Positions 53,605 to 64,000 of a stretch of 64,000 nucleotides of DNA are shown here, one piece after another (position 1 is the stretch's first letter; every line of letters begins with the position of its first letter). The position numbers and the translations under genes were made by a program. The notes under the pieces are model-generated. The model had not been told where the DNA came from and did not search any database. It saw nothing but the letters and a program-made list of their open reading frames with translations. Source of the stretch: Muscardinus avellanarius (Eukaryota; Chordata; Mammalia; Rodentia; Gliridae); contig OY726571.1 in assembly GCA_963383645.1 (NCBI GenBank), positions 16,743,376 through 16,807,375 on the forward strand, read 5' to 3'.

Positions 53605-54017
53605 AATCAAAAATATTTAAAAGATGAAATGGAAAGTTGAGCTATTAAATTGTCTTTGCAGGTTGTAAAAATAAAATTTATGTATTAATAAATGTTTTAA
53701 GCTCAAATATTAAAAATCTATCATTGCTTTAATTAAAAAACCTATATATCTATATTTTATTCACCAAAAATAGTCTTGAATAAATATAAATTAAATGAAT
53801 CATCATAATTAAGAGCAACATTTAGAATATTGCAAAAATATGCCATATTTAGACAACGTTTCAAAATATTGCGCTCAATAGTACTTCATATTTTTATCAA
53901 ATTAGATTCTGTAATTTAATTAACTTACAATCTCACTACAGAGATGATTATCATGATGAATATCTTTTGACATTAGGAAATGAAAATTGGTCAAGGTGAA
54001 CAAAGTTTCAGTAAAGC
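53605..54017. other. Unassigned, very AT-rich
   Basis: Nothing recognised. Confidence 0.4.
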
Positions 54018-54028
54018 AGAATAAACAA

Positions 54029-54231
54029 TTTTTTTCTTGCAGTACTGGTACTGGGGATTGAACCCAGGGGTAGTCTACCTCCAATTTATACCCCAGCCGT
54101 ATTTTATTTTATATTTTGAAATAGTGTCTAAGTTTTCTCATATAAAGTGAGGAGAGCCTCACTAAGTATCTGAGGCTGGCTGCAAACCCGTGATCCTCCT
54201 GTCTCAGCCTCCCAGGAACTGGGATTATAAG
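54029..54231 (-). mobile_element. Dimeric SINE, 5'-truncated, with TSD
   Basis: 'agtactggtactggggattgaaccc' to 'caggaactgggattata', lacking the first 25 or so bases of the left half. TSD agaataaacaa at 54018-54028 and agaatgaacaa at 54232-54242, so the truncation happened on insertion. Confidence 0.93.
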
Positions 54232-54289
54232 AGAATGAACAAGTTTTAAAGATCAAATATATAGCATGGGACTATAGATCAAGTAGTCT

Positions 54290-54605
54290 GCAGTATATGT
54301 GAAACTATGTATATGTAAAAATATATAGATTCTAAATATTCTCCCTCACCCTGTATACACATACAACTATTAACTGTGCAAGATGATGGATATGTTAATT
54401 AAGTAGATTTAGGTGGTTATTTTACTATATATTTAATATTTTATTATTTAATATTTAAATATTTAATATTTAATATTGAGGTGGTTATTTTACTATATAG
54501 TTAATGATATATATTTAATAATATATCTCATCAAATTGAATTCCTTAAATATATACAATAAAAACAACAAAAGAAAATTAAAATTGAAACACTGAAATGT
54601 AAAAA
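54290..54605 (+). mobile_element. L1MA-type 3' end
   Basis: 'gcaagatgatggatatgttaattaag', 'tttaggtggttattttac', 'atctcatcaaattgaattccttaaatatatacaata'. The 'aggtggttattttactata' segment occurs twice (54410, 54479) around an ATTTAAT-rich stretch. Confidence 0.72.
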
Positions 54606-55887
54606 GGAATACATGAGTGTTGCTTATTTAATCATTTGTTTAATAAACATCTTTATGTATTAATTTTTTACAGTCTTGGGATAGTCTTACTTACTTGTGA
54701 TGAGATGATACTAAGCTAAAATAAATTGTCCTCAAGGACCAAGAAGGCAGCAAATAGTGAATTTAGATAAGCTAGTTGTGTTATGGGAACATAAATTATA
54801 CATCTACTAATGAAAATAATTGTAAAAATGTTTCATCATATAACTGAATTATATTGGTACCTTCCTATATGCTAGGTACCTCTCTGCTTATTAAAAATAC
54901 TTAATGATTAAATTTTATTTTCCAGAAGTCTGATCCTGTCCAAATAAGTCACAAGAGTAAAGAAGACAAAATGGCCTCTTTTTCTAGAGGGAGAATATAT
55001 ATCTTGAAATATATTGAAGAAAACCAGAATCAATTCATCAAGAGATCAAGAAAAAGTTATTCTCAGTAGAAAATAAAATTATGCAAATCATGACAGTGAT
55101 CTGTAATTTGAGAAGCACTGCAAGAAGAGGACTATCATCACTGTTTTCTTCTGTTGAGAATCAGAAAATTCTTGAGATATTAAAAACCCTTCAATTTTAA
55201 TATGTTTAAAAGCACTATTTGAAGATCAGACAAATTAAGAGAAATTGGTGAAAAAAATGTTGACAGCCAATGAATACTTGTAAGTTCTAAGTAAATAAAA
55301 AACACTAGTAAATTTTTACTCTTGGATAGGTATTATAAAGGACAGGACAAGAAAATACCTGCAATTAGTAATGAATTCTAAGGCTGAAGAATAAGTGAGA
55401 CTATAAAAGAATTAGAAAACATCCTTGTAATTTACTTTGATTGCATATAACAGAAAATATGAAATGACTCCCAGGAAAATTCATACCGATTTCCTTCCTA
55501 GATCTTTATTTTAAATTCAGTCACAGATTAACATTTGTATCATCACTAATAAGCAATTCCAAAAAAAAAGGACTACCCACAAATTGTAGCCCTCACCATC
55601 ATCAAACTAAAGATAGTATATCAGCATGCTACCTTTGTTTATAACATGTTTCCTCTCTTCTACAAGTGAGGTCATCCTATTTTAGCTCAGGTAATTACAA
55701 TGGTCCACATATACGTGGTTGCATCTATTCTTTGTAGCCTATGCAGAAAGGCTGTGTATAGAAACCACGGCAGCATTGTTCCTAACAGCTTTTGTCTGAG
55801 TGCATTCTCACTTATCAGCTTATAACTGTGACATCCAGAAAACAGGGCACACGCACCAGGGAATATGGGGATTGAAGAGATGGCCAG
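54606..55887. other. Unassigned, AT-rich
   Basis: 1.3 kb with no recognised repeat or frame. Confidence 0.4.
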
Positions 55888-56047
55888 ACAGGTAATTCAC
55901 CTTAAACAAGTTACTTAACTTTCTGATCTTATTTTCCCAACTGGAAAGTCACAATAATACTTATTGTATAAAGTTGTATCAGGAACTCAATAAGACAGCA
56001 TAGGAAGAGTGCTTGGCATATATTGAATGTGTAATGATTATTAATCA
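55888..56047 (+). mobile_element. MIR SINE
   Basis: Follows the MIR core in order: 'caagttacttaactttctgatc', 'ttttcccaactggaaagtcacaataatactta', 'agtgcttggcatatattgaatgtgtaatgattatta'. An ancient mammal-wide repeat. Confidence 0.8.
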
Positions 56048-56404
56048 CTTCTCCCAGTATTGAGGCCTTACTGACAATACAAAAAAATAATGTTTTCAAA
56101 AAAACATGAAGATTTAATTACATATACCACCAAATCCTTTTGCTAATTCAAAGACTAAAGCATGTAATTACTCAGAACAATGTTAGTGCTGTATAAACAT
56201 TCAAGGAAGCATCAATTTATTCCATGAAACCAATTTCATAAAAAGCTTTATTTGCAAAAATATAAGTTCTTCATATATGTATATCATGGCTACTAAGTAA
56301 AAAATGGAATATTCAAACAAAAATCTTATATAGCATACACTAAGAGAATGCTAAGAAATAAGTAGTCACAGCACTCCTAACTTATGAATGAAAAACAATT
56401 TTTA
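56048..56404. other. Unassigned, non-coding
   Basis: Nothing recognised. Confidence 0.4.
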
Positions 56405-56482
56405 GTTTTTTTATTGGTTCATTGTAGTCATACATCTTAGAGGAATACCAGATGGTATAGGCACACGTGCATTCCAAGTTAA
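56405..56482 (-). mobile_element. L1 3'-end fragment (short)
   Basis: 'ttttttattggttcattgtagtca', 'catcttagaggaataccagatgg', 'ggcacacgtgca': about 75 bp of the same L1 3' end as 44066. Confidence 0.8.
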
Positions 56483-56576
56483 TTATAAGTCTCTTCTCAG
56501 TTATTGCAATCCTTAGTCTTCTCCACTAGAAACCAGAATACTAAATTTTGTGTTAACTATTATTTCATTTTTTTCT

Positions 56577-56789
56577 TTTCTTTTTTTTCTTTCTTTTTTT
56601 TTAACTAGGAACATTTTACTTCTGAGCTACATCTCTAGCCCTTTTCTTATTTTTTTTTTTTTTGAAAGAGGATCTCACTAGGTTGGTAAGGATCTCTCAC
56701 AAAGTTGCTGAGGCTGGTCTTGAACAGTGATCCTCTTGTCTCAGCCTCCTGGGTACTGGAATTACAGGAGTGTGCCACCACTCCCAGCT
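56577..56789 (-). mobile_element. Dimeric SINE, old
   Basis: T-rich tail, 'ctaggaacattttacttctgagc', linker T14, 'gaaagaggatctcactaggttgg', 'ggagtgtgccaccactcccagct'. The right half is shortened. Confidence 0.88.
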
Positions 56790-57702
56790 TATTCTCGTTC
56801 TTCAGTGATTTACCACATAGGTGTTCTGAAACAATATTTAGTTTGACATGTGTTTCAAACTTTATATTAATGGATTCATATTACTTTGTATTTTCCTGTG
56901 ATCTGTCAACATTCTAAGTCTGATATGGAAGCACATAACAGTTTGTTCATTTTTTTGGTGTGTGTACTGTAAAACTACGTATTACCTTTCTATTGATACA
57001 AGAGCTGTTTCAAGTTTTGTATTATTCCTAACAATGCTGCTCTGAATATTTCAGTTTGTATCTTTTAGTGGATAGATGCGGTAGTTCTATATGGAAAAGT
57101 TTTTTTTTTAATTTTCTTTTAGAATATGGGGCTTATTTATATAGGAGGTAATGATAGCTGAGATTTGGGGCTAAGAGTCTGTGGGTTTTCTCTCCTGATT
57201 TTTTTTTTTAATGGGTGAAATGGGCAGTAAGATAAACAGCTATATCAGGATCAAATCCTATATGCTTAACAAAAGAAAAGGAATAAAAATTCATATAAAT
57301 TAAATAGTCATGAAGCACATGATAGTTATAAATTATGGTAAATATACTTGGCAGGAATGTCATTCATTAAAAGAGATTTGGATGAAAAAAAGCTGAGGTT
57401 TTCCCAGGCTGATAGGATGAGGAAAAAAGTAGAGTTCTATGGGTTCATGGGAGGTCCATGAAACAGTGCTGAGATGTGTGGCCAATAGCATTTAATCTCA
57501 GTCACAAGGGAGAGTGAGGGCAGGAAGTTGAGAGACAGTAAAGTCAGCAGAGTCAATGAATTGGAGATCTGAGTTGAGCCAGTGATCACTGGAATAAGGG
57601 TAATAGACGTTATCAATTGGCTAGATAGGAAGACATTGGTAGATAGAAAGTAGCTAACTTGAAGATTATATTATTATAATAAGTATTGGTAATGATGATA
57701 TT
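56790..57702. other. Unassigned, non-coding
   Basis: Nothing recognised. Confidence 0.4.
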
Positions 57703-57882
57703 TATGCCTGAACCTAGGTGCAGGTGACTAAGGTAATGGAAAAAATAAAAAAAATAAAAAAATGGCTAGAGATGTAGCTCAGAAGTAAAATGTCCCTAGT
57801 AAAAAAAAAAAAAAAAGAAAAAAAGAAAAGGAAAAAATGTATGCTTGAACCTAGGTGCAGGTGACTAAGGTAAAGGAAAAAT
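57703..57882 (+). mobile_element. ID-half SINE fragment between 43-bp direct repeats
   Basis: 'tggctagagatgtagctcagaagtaaaatgtccctag' (57763-57800) and an A-rich tail lie between two copies of a 43-bp sequence: 57703-57745 and 57840-57882 (start TATGC, contain CCTAGGTGCAGGTGACTAAGG), differing at two positions. Either an unusually long TSD or a tandem duplication into which a SINE fell. Confidence 0.88.
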
Positions 57883-59191
57883 AGTATCATTGAAAGAAAG
57901 GAACTGAAAAGCAAATACATTAGATTTTTTGGTGGGTATTAAAATCCTTAAGAATTATGGCAGCGAGGATCGGAGGCCAATGACTTAAAGCCTGGGATAT
58001 TTTTAGGGAGTGAATTGCAATACAGCCTGGGATTATATAAGTGGAGTCAGAGGAGACCCGTGGCACCTCCAAGTTAATGGGGAGTGGGGTGAAAAAGACA
58101 GAGGTCCTGTGTGTCCTCCAGCAAGGCGGTTCCTATAAGAAGGTGAGGAGAACTCTAGGAAGATGGCAGAGATAAGGGGCTGTGCTGAAGAAGGACTTCA
58201 GTTCCAGACTGTACGGTGAAAGATTAGAGGAATTTGAAATTGTTTTGAGAATGGAAAGGCAGATATACAGAACTCCAAAGGTATTTGAGCTCCAAGGAAA
58301 AAAAGGAGCCTTGGATTTGATGTGGTGACTTGGAACTAAGGGGCATAGTGTGAATACCTTAAGCAAATTGTGGTGCTAATGATGGTCCTGTGGCGTTTAT
58401 TCTTAAAAATTGTGCTGTAAGAAATTAAACTGTTGTTATGCCAAGGGAAATAGTGTTGGGAGATAATTTAATTACATAAAAATGATAAATTATATTCAAA
58501 TGCTCATGAAGAACAAATGCTGTAAATTAATCCTAAATTAAAAATAATGTGTTCATTTCATTAAAAAATTACAACCATTTAAAGCTTTCCAACTAAGAAC
58601 TGAAATTTACTAATATTCTATTTTAGTTAAAGATCCAAACTAGGAGGCTAATAAAATATTGACTCTTAGTAAATCTTGAAAATAAACTTTTAAACTCATT
58701 GAAAACCAGACTGCATAAGTCTAAGTAACATGTTATTGAGTGACTTCATTAATAAGGTCAAGTGAATTATCCATTAATTAATGCAAAATTTTCAAGCTTT
58801 AGTTACATTTTTTACTTACTTTAGGAGCCAAAAGTTTTTAAACTGGTCCATTTTAGTCAGTCTTAATGATGCCCCACTATTTAGTGAACGTTTGGGATGC
58901 TAGTCTGGATGAAGAAGAGAGCTCAGAGTATGAAACGAGGCATTCCATACAAATGGGAAAAAAGGCTAATTTCTCAAACAAATACGTTCTTTGTGGGATC
59001 CTTTCTGAAACTTGACACAAAAGGGTTGCCAACTCATCTTCAGCATATGGAAGAAATGCAATTCTGATGAGAAAGGAAGGCGCTTGTCTGTTCACAGCAT
59101 CATTTACTGACTGCCAATCAGGAGCCATTTGCGGGCTCAGTTATTAGCATTTCCCTTTTGTGCAGATTTCTACTCACTGTATGACTCTTCT
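57883..59191. other. Unassigned; possible single-copy DNA
   Basis: No repeat recognised. Minus frames 58133-58366 and 58877-59128 (83 codons) have no recognisable domain. Confidence 0.35.
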
Positions 59192-59262
59192 TGTACCAGT
59201 ATTGGGAATGGGCTAGGAAGATTTGAGAAAGTTCTGATTATTAATATATTTCAAAAATTGGG
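59192..59262 (+). mobile_element. ERV internal stub preceding LTR copy 2
   Basis: 'tgtaccagtattgggaatgg', 'ctaggaagatttgagaaag', 'tctgattattaata', 'tatttcaaaaattggg'. Matches the same position upstream of LTR copy 1. The purine-rich 'aaaaattggg' before TG could be a worn polypurine tract. Confidence 0.7.
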
Positions 59263-59793
59263 TGAGGGGCAGATCTGTGAAGGGACTTGGTTTCAGCCTA
59301 GAAGCAGGCAACTATTCCAATGTAAATTACCCTAGTTAAAGGTAATTAGCAAGTCTATAGGAGAGGGGAACTAGGACTTCCTCTTTCAAAGACAGGTTTA
59401 CATAATAATTGGATGATCTAGCAGGATGGGAGGAGGGGGTCGACCTTTGACCTTCATGAAAGGAGACACCTTGGCGAGGGAGGGACCTTACAGGGAATTT
59501 TACCACATCAGAATTATGTGAACAAGATGGAGGTCATGTGTATAAAGTCTGTTCCGTGCTTTGTATTTCGGTGAATTCGTTTGAACCACCCCCCCCCATG
59601 CCACTCCTGAATGGCATGGGGCTGTAACTGTCTTCTGTATTTCTATCTTTTAAATAAACTCCTTTAAATCTTCAGCAAGAGTCTGGGCTATTGCATATCT
59701 ATCCTTAGTTCAGGACAAGAACCCGTGTATTTTGTGTTTTTTGGGTTTTGAGAGAAATTGTGTCCAGGAGCCTAACAGGGGTCCCTGGGGACA
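59263..59793 (+). mobile_element. ERV 3'/solo LTR, family copy 2 (best preserved)
   Basis: TGAGGGGCAG to CTGGGGACA. TATAAAG at 59541-59547, stem-loop 59594-59621, AATAAA 59653-59658, U5 with 'aaatcttcagcaagagtctggg' and 'caggacaagaacccg'. Aligns over its whole length with 27342-27848 (minus). Spacing of TATA, hairpin and poly(A) signal fits U3-R-U5. No TSD visible and no internal coding region adjoins. Confidence 0.87.
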
Positions 59794-59954
59794 GTTTCCA
59801 AATGATAACATCTTCCCTCAAACTGTAACACTTCTGTCCTTAAACAGTTTCAAACATTTTTAGGAATTCTCTGTTTCATCATTTTGTTTCAAAGTATTTT
59901 GTAAAAAATACGTTGACATTTGTGGGGCAGTGAGCAGGAATCTCAGAAAATATG

Positions 59955-60893
59955 TCAAAAGCCATTTCTTTTTTCTTTTATACTTTTATTGGCACAATGT
60001 AATTCTACATTATAATGAGATTCAAAGTGATATGAACATACATGCACACATCACGTGCTGTATTTCCCTCTATGTATCTATCCCCCGTTCCCCTTCCTCC
60101 CTCCCCACACATGTTAGTGAGGTTGGTAGTGAAATTTTGTATGGACGTAACCTTATTTGAACTATGCCTTTCCTCAGTTCTCATCTTTTCCCTCTCCTAG
60201 GCCCCTTCCACTATTTTAATGTTTCATGTATTTATTTGACTGAAGTCCTTTTTGCTTCTTCTGCTTCCTATTTTTGTTCTAGATTCCATGTGTGAGAGAA
60301 ACATATGACTTTGACTTTCTGAGAGTGGCTGATCTCACTTATCACGCCATTCTCTAGTTCCATCCATTTTCCTGCAAACGACATAATTTTGTTCTTCTTT
60401 ATGGCTGTGTAGAATTCTGTTGTGTGTATACATACCATATTTTCATTATCCATTCATCTGTTGATGAATACCTAGGTTGGTTCCATAATTTGGCTATTGT
60501 GTTTTATGCTTCTATGAACATGGGGATACATATATCACTACAATATTCTGACTTTTATTCCTGTGGAAAGATACCAAGGAGTGTTATCTATAGCTAGGTT
60601 TATATGGTGGTTCTATTCCTAATTGTTTGGAGAACCTACAAAGGAATCTCCAGTGGTTTACTCATTTATAATCCCACCAACTGTATATAAGAGTTACTAT
60701 TTCCCCACACCCTTATCAGCATTTATTATTATTTGTATTCTTGATGATTGCCATTCTAATTGGAGTTAGATGAAATCTCAGTAGAGTTTTGATTCGCATT
60801 TCCCTGATCATTCAGGATTTTGAACCCTTTCCCATACATCCCTTGGCCATATGTATTTCTTTTGAGAAGTGTCCATTTCAGGAGCCCATCGGA
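59955..60893 (-). mobile_element. L1 3' end with ORF2 C-terminus, relatively intact
   Basis: The minus frame 60268-60453 contains residues VCIHTTEFYTAIKKNKIMSF and AGKWMELENGVISEISHSQK, the C-terminus of L1 ORF2. Downstream on the minus strand are 3'UTR motifs ('cacatcacgtgctg', 'ccccttcctccctccccac' antisense) and a poly(A) side at about 59960. Upstream ORF2 3' sequence continues to 60893 where the copy is 5'-truncated. It looks younger than the L1M fragments, although stops already limit the frame. Confidence 0.88.
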
Positions 60894-60896
60894 AAC

Positions 60897-61065
60897 CATT
60901 TTTATCCATAATTTAGTTGGTACATTGTACTCTCACATCGTAATGTAGTTCTGAGTGATAGGAACAGATACATACATGCAGCATGTGGTGAGCCACTGCT
61001 CCCTCTGGCCCCCTCCTTATTCCCTTCCCTTCCCCATATGTGATATTGAGATTGGCACTGATCAT
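60897..61065 (-). mobile_element. L1 3'UTR end, second copy
   Basis: 'atttagttggtacattgtactctcaca', 'gtaatgtagttctgagtgatagg', 'catacatgcagcatg', 'cccccTCCTTATTCCCTTCCC'. A separate short 3' end directly beside 59955-60893. Confidence 0.78.
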
Positions 61066-62319
61066 TTCACAGATGTGCATAAGGTCAATGGATAGGCAGC
61101 CTCAGTGGCTAAGGATGTATTTAGACAGGAAAAGTAGAACATTGGCAGCTCCTTCAGCACCCATCTGTAAAACCCACCACGCCTTCTAAAATAGATACCA
61201 CCTCTGCCCATCTCTCTACTGAGTAGCATTCCAACAGAGTCATGATGTCAAAGATGCTAATCACTGGGCCAAGTGAATGGAAACTGAAGGCTGACTCATC
61301 ACTTAACTTTCATTGGGTTGGTATTTGCATCCTCAGAGAGAAATCAAAGACAAAACAACAATAGCAACAGCACACCTCCCACCTCCAAAACAAACAGACA
61401 AAAAAACCAATAAGCCTTTAAACATGGAATTTTCAGCAGGGTGGGCATGCTAGGTAAGATGTGGCAGACTTTACAGACCTTTTTTATTATGATAATTTCA
61501 CCTAAAATATTCCCTTTCACTTGTATCATTTGAATAATAATGGCTTTTGTTTCAAAGTTTTAGGAATTTGAATCCTGAGAATAGAACTGTTTAGGCATGT
61601 TAATTTGGCTTGGGAATTTTCTCACCTAAATCTCTCACTAGGTGACACTGTTCTACCATGGAAAGTGCTTCCAGTTATAAGTATAAACGTGTTTTCCATG
61701 CTTCTCCTTCCTAATAAGGGAGCTGCCTTTTTAAACGTTTCATCTTTATAAACCTTGGATCGTGCCGAATATTAAATGAAAAATGTTAGTTTGTCACAAC
61801 CTGGGAGAAAGGATCTTTTGGAGTATGAAATTCAGTGTATTCATTTGTTTGCAGGGTGTTAAAAGTTTTCAACTTGTTCTTACATTTTTAAAATTAATAT
61901 TCTAGGCACTATCCAGTAGTAATTGCCAACATATGATCATTCATCATGCATCAGGTGCTGTCCTAATTGCTTTGCATATATTAAGTGATGCAGTTCTCCC
62001 AAGCTTAAAAGTCAAACTAATTTACTCTTTTTTATTATTATTTTCAAGCAAGAAAATGAGCACAAAAAGTTTAGTAAAGCAATCCAGTATCATATATCTG
62101 TTTAGTGGCAAGGAGGCATAATTGAGGAGCCTATTTGATCCATGTTACCAGCTATACCCCAAATCAAATAGATTAGAAATAGATAAATTACTAGAAACAT
62201 ATTAACATATCTGATTCAAATCAATTTTCTCCAAGGTGCCGGAATCTACCTCTTTCTTTCTTTGATTTTAATATCATAATTCTAAAATATAGTTCCATAG
62301 CAATGTCATGCATATCTTA
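61066..62319. other. Unassigned, non-coding
   Basis: No repeat recognised. Confidence 0.4.
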
Positions 62320-62398
62320 AGGGGTGGAGTCAGGCATTCTAGATTAAAATCCCCCTCTGTAATTTATTGGGTATTGACCTTGGGCAAGATCAAACATC
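62320..62398 (+). mobile_element. MIR SINE fragment
   Basis: 'tggagtcaggcattctagattaaaatccccctctgtaatttattggg' (in parts) and 'ttgaccttgggcaagatcaaac' follow the 5' half of MIR. Confidence 0.72.
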
Positions 62399-62403
62399 TA
62401 GCA

Positions 62404-62430
62404 CAGCTGGACATGGTGGTGTATGCCTAT
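62404..62430 (+). mobile_element. SINE 5' stub
   Basis: 'agctggacatggtggtgtatgcctata' equals only the first 27 or so bases of the dimeric SINE, running straight into unrelated AT-rich sequence. Confidence 0.7.
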
Positions 62431-63800
62431 AAAATAAAATATGCCTTCTTAAAATTAGCACCTTTTATTATTGCTTAGGCTATTATTTGCTCTGATAGTT
62501 AAAGACATCTATCTTTATCAATATTGTCTCAGTACTAAAATTTTGTTTTTGTTCCTTTGACTATGACTAATAATTCAAGGTTGGTTTTTTTTCTTGAAAC
62601 TCAACAGACTTATCCACAATAAAATTCAGCCATGTGATAGTTTTCATCTTGTTTAGAAATGGAAATCATCATCAATATCCACATAACTTCCTGTATGATC
62701 TGAAATGAGTTCAGAATTGACGATTAAACTGGGGAAAGTTCCTTTGATGAAAATATATGGTAAAGTCAGTTAATTAATATGGACTGCAAAAGGAGCTCTT
62801 CATACTTTCAACTTAAATTTGTCTTTCAACTTAAATTTGTCTCTTCAAAGCACTGTTTGTTTTGTCCTCATTGATTACCTAACATTTGCTTTTTGTTCTG
62901 AAATGGTTTTCAGCTTCTTTTGTGTGTTTCCTTGTTCCTTGATGTTCCCTTTTGATCTTTAATTTATATACATTCCCTGAATTTGAAAATTTCTCTTAAT
63001 TTGCTAACATTCTTTACTAGTGTTTGAAATGGGCATTTCAACCCTTGTGTCACTAATCTATAAGACTAGTGTCTAGGTTAAAAATAAATCATATTAAACA
63101 CTTAATTTCTCATTCATATATTATAGGTTAAAACACTATTATAATACCTTTCAGTATAGTCTTTCTATTCACTAATTTGCTTTTCCTTCTTAAACAAAAA
63201 ATCTAACTAATAAAAATCAACTAAATTAAGTCTTCATGTTGAACTTGGATATTAGATATGAAAATTTATGAGGTTGGCTGTTACCTGGGGGTACTCCATC
63301 TTAATAAAATGCTGTTATATACGATGGCATTTTGTAATAAAGCAAAAATATATATTGTACACAACTTAAAAATTATTTAAATCTACTTAAAACTTACACT
63401 GAGACAAATTAATGCACTGGATCAAAATTAATAGTTTCTGAAGGAGGAAAAATACTGGGCTTTTCAAGCATCACTTCACAAGAAAAATTTGAGCATTTAA
63501 GAGCATTCCATCAATTTCTCTTTGTAAAGTTAAAATGAAAAGTTGCAACATGATAAGAATATTTAAGTTACCCAGTGATTTGTGCTCTATTCATCTTCAA
63601 ATGCCATCGCCCTATTGCCCTACCGTTCTTGTAACATTTTCTATCATGAGAATAATTAGGAGACAATAAGAAATATTTACTTAATTAACATGATACAACA
63701 CCCTGTGTTAATAAACGCTGAATGAAATTATAGCAATAAAGTGAGATTCATTTAGAAGAAGAAATTTCCTTAATAGTGTGCACATTGTTTTAAAAATATG
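62431..63800. other. Unassigned, AT-rich; one short tandem duplication
   Basis: 'tttcaacttaaatttgtc' is repeated in tandem at about 62806-62841. No other structure seen. Confidence 0.5.
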
Positions 63801-64000
63801 GCTGGGTGTGGTGGCACACGCTTGTAATCCCAGCATTTGGGAGGCTGAGACAGGAGGATCACAGTTCAGACAGCCTCAGCTACTTAGTGAGGCCTTTTGC
63901 AACTCAGTGAGACCCTGTTTCAAAATAAAGAATAAAAGAAGGGCTGGAGGTGTAGCTTGGATGTAAAATGCTCCTGGGTTCCATCTGCAAAAAAAAAAAA
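63801..64000 (+). mobile_element. Type I dimeric SINE reaching the window edge
   Basis: 'gctgggtgtggtggcacacg', left half complete, linker AAATAAAGAATAAAAGAAGG, right half shortened at 'gttccatctgcaaaa', A tail cut by the window end. Confidence 0.95.

Noticed and set aside
58877..59128. 83-codon minus-strand frame next to LTR copy 2
   Set aside because: No recognisable domain, opposite in strand to the LTR, and absent near LTR copy 1.
1..64000. CRISPR array, operon, bacterial gene cluster or origin
   Set aside because: Mammalian repeats fill the window. Its direct repeats are TSDs, microsatellites or the 180-bp array, none with spacer structure.

Overview
The window is mammalian nuclear DNA with no convincing protein-coding gene. 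Its most abundant repeat is a dimeric SINE: a 7SL-derived B1/Alu-like left half, an A-rich linker, and a tRNA-derived ID-like right half. That architecture is known from squirrels (the MEN-type B1-ID dimer). Together with an ID monomer and the absence of visible B2/B4 elements, it points to a sciurid rodent (ground squirrel, marmot or tree squirrel). No open reading frame exceeds about 134 codons. The longest ones are microsatellite translations or L1 remnants, so the window is best read as intergenic DNA or a very large intron.

Two SINE forms are used as labels below. Type I has the left-half core CAGCCTCAGCTACTTAGTGA and a right half with GTAGCTCAGAGGTAGAATGC. Type II has 'cgcttgggaggc' in the left half, an AAGCCAGC-nnn-GCTGGCTT inverted repeat, and a right half with GTAGCCCGGAGGTAGAAGGG. 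About 45-50 SINE copies or fragments lie here on both strands. Many keep target-site duplications (TSDs), and several are nested in one another.

Layout. 0-5.5 kb: L1 and LTR-like fragments and two adjacent SINEs. 7.3-10.1 kb: a rearranged minus-strand L1 (5'UTR, endonuclease part of ORF2, 3'UTR). 10-23 kb: microsatellites, SINEs, L1 3' ends and candidate LTRs. 23.1-25.2 kb: an LTR fragment and a long minus-strand L1. 25.9-33.7 kb: the densest region, with tandem and nested SINEs, a solo LTR, a 34-nt U2 snRNA retropseudogene, a GA-rich block, a six-part SINE cluster and a degenerate array of about 180 bp x 4. 34.5-43.3 kb: SINEs, an MLT1-like LTR and two ERV LTRs. 44-49 kb: sparse. 49.5-52 kb: two L1 pieces of opposite orientation abutting each other. 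53-64 kb: L1, MIR, SINEs, a further copy of the 27-kb LTR, and a recent-looking L1 3' end with an ORF2 C-terminal reading frame.

The most notable items are the 180-bp tandem array (32.7-33.7 kb), the U2 fragment with a 15-bp TSD (28.0 kb), three related LTRs that share a covarying stem-loop before the poly(A) signal, and left-half-only SINEs with perfect TSDs. Repeat family names come from recognition by eye. No database search was run, and boundaries are approximate unless a TSD is quoted.
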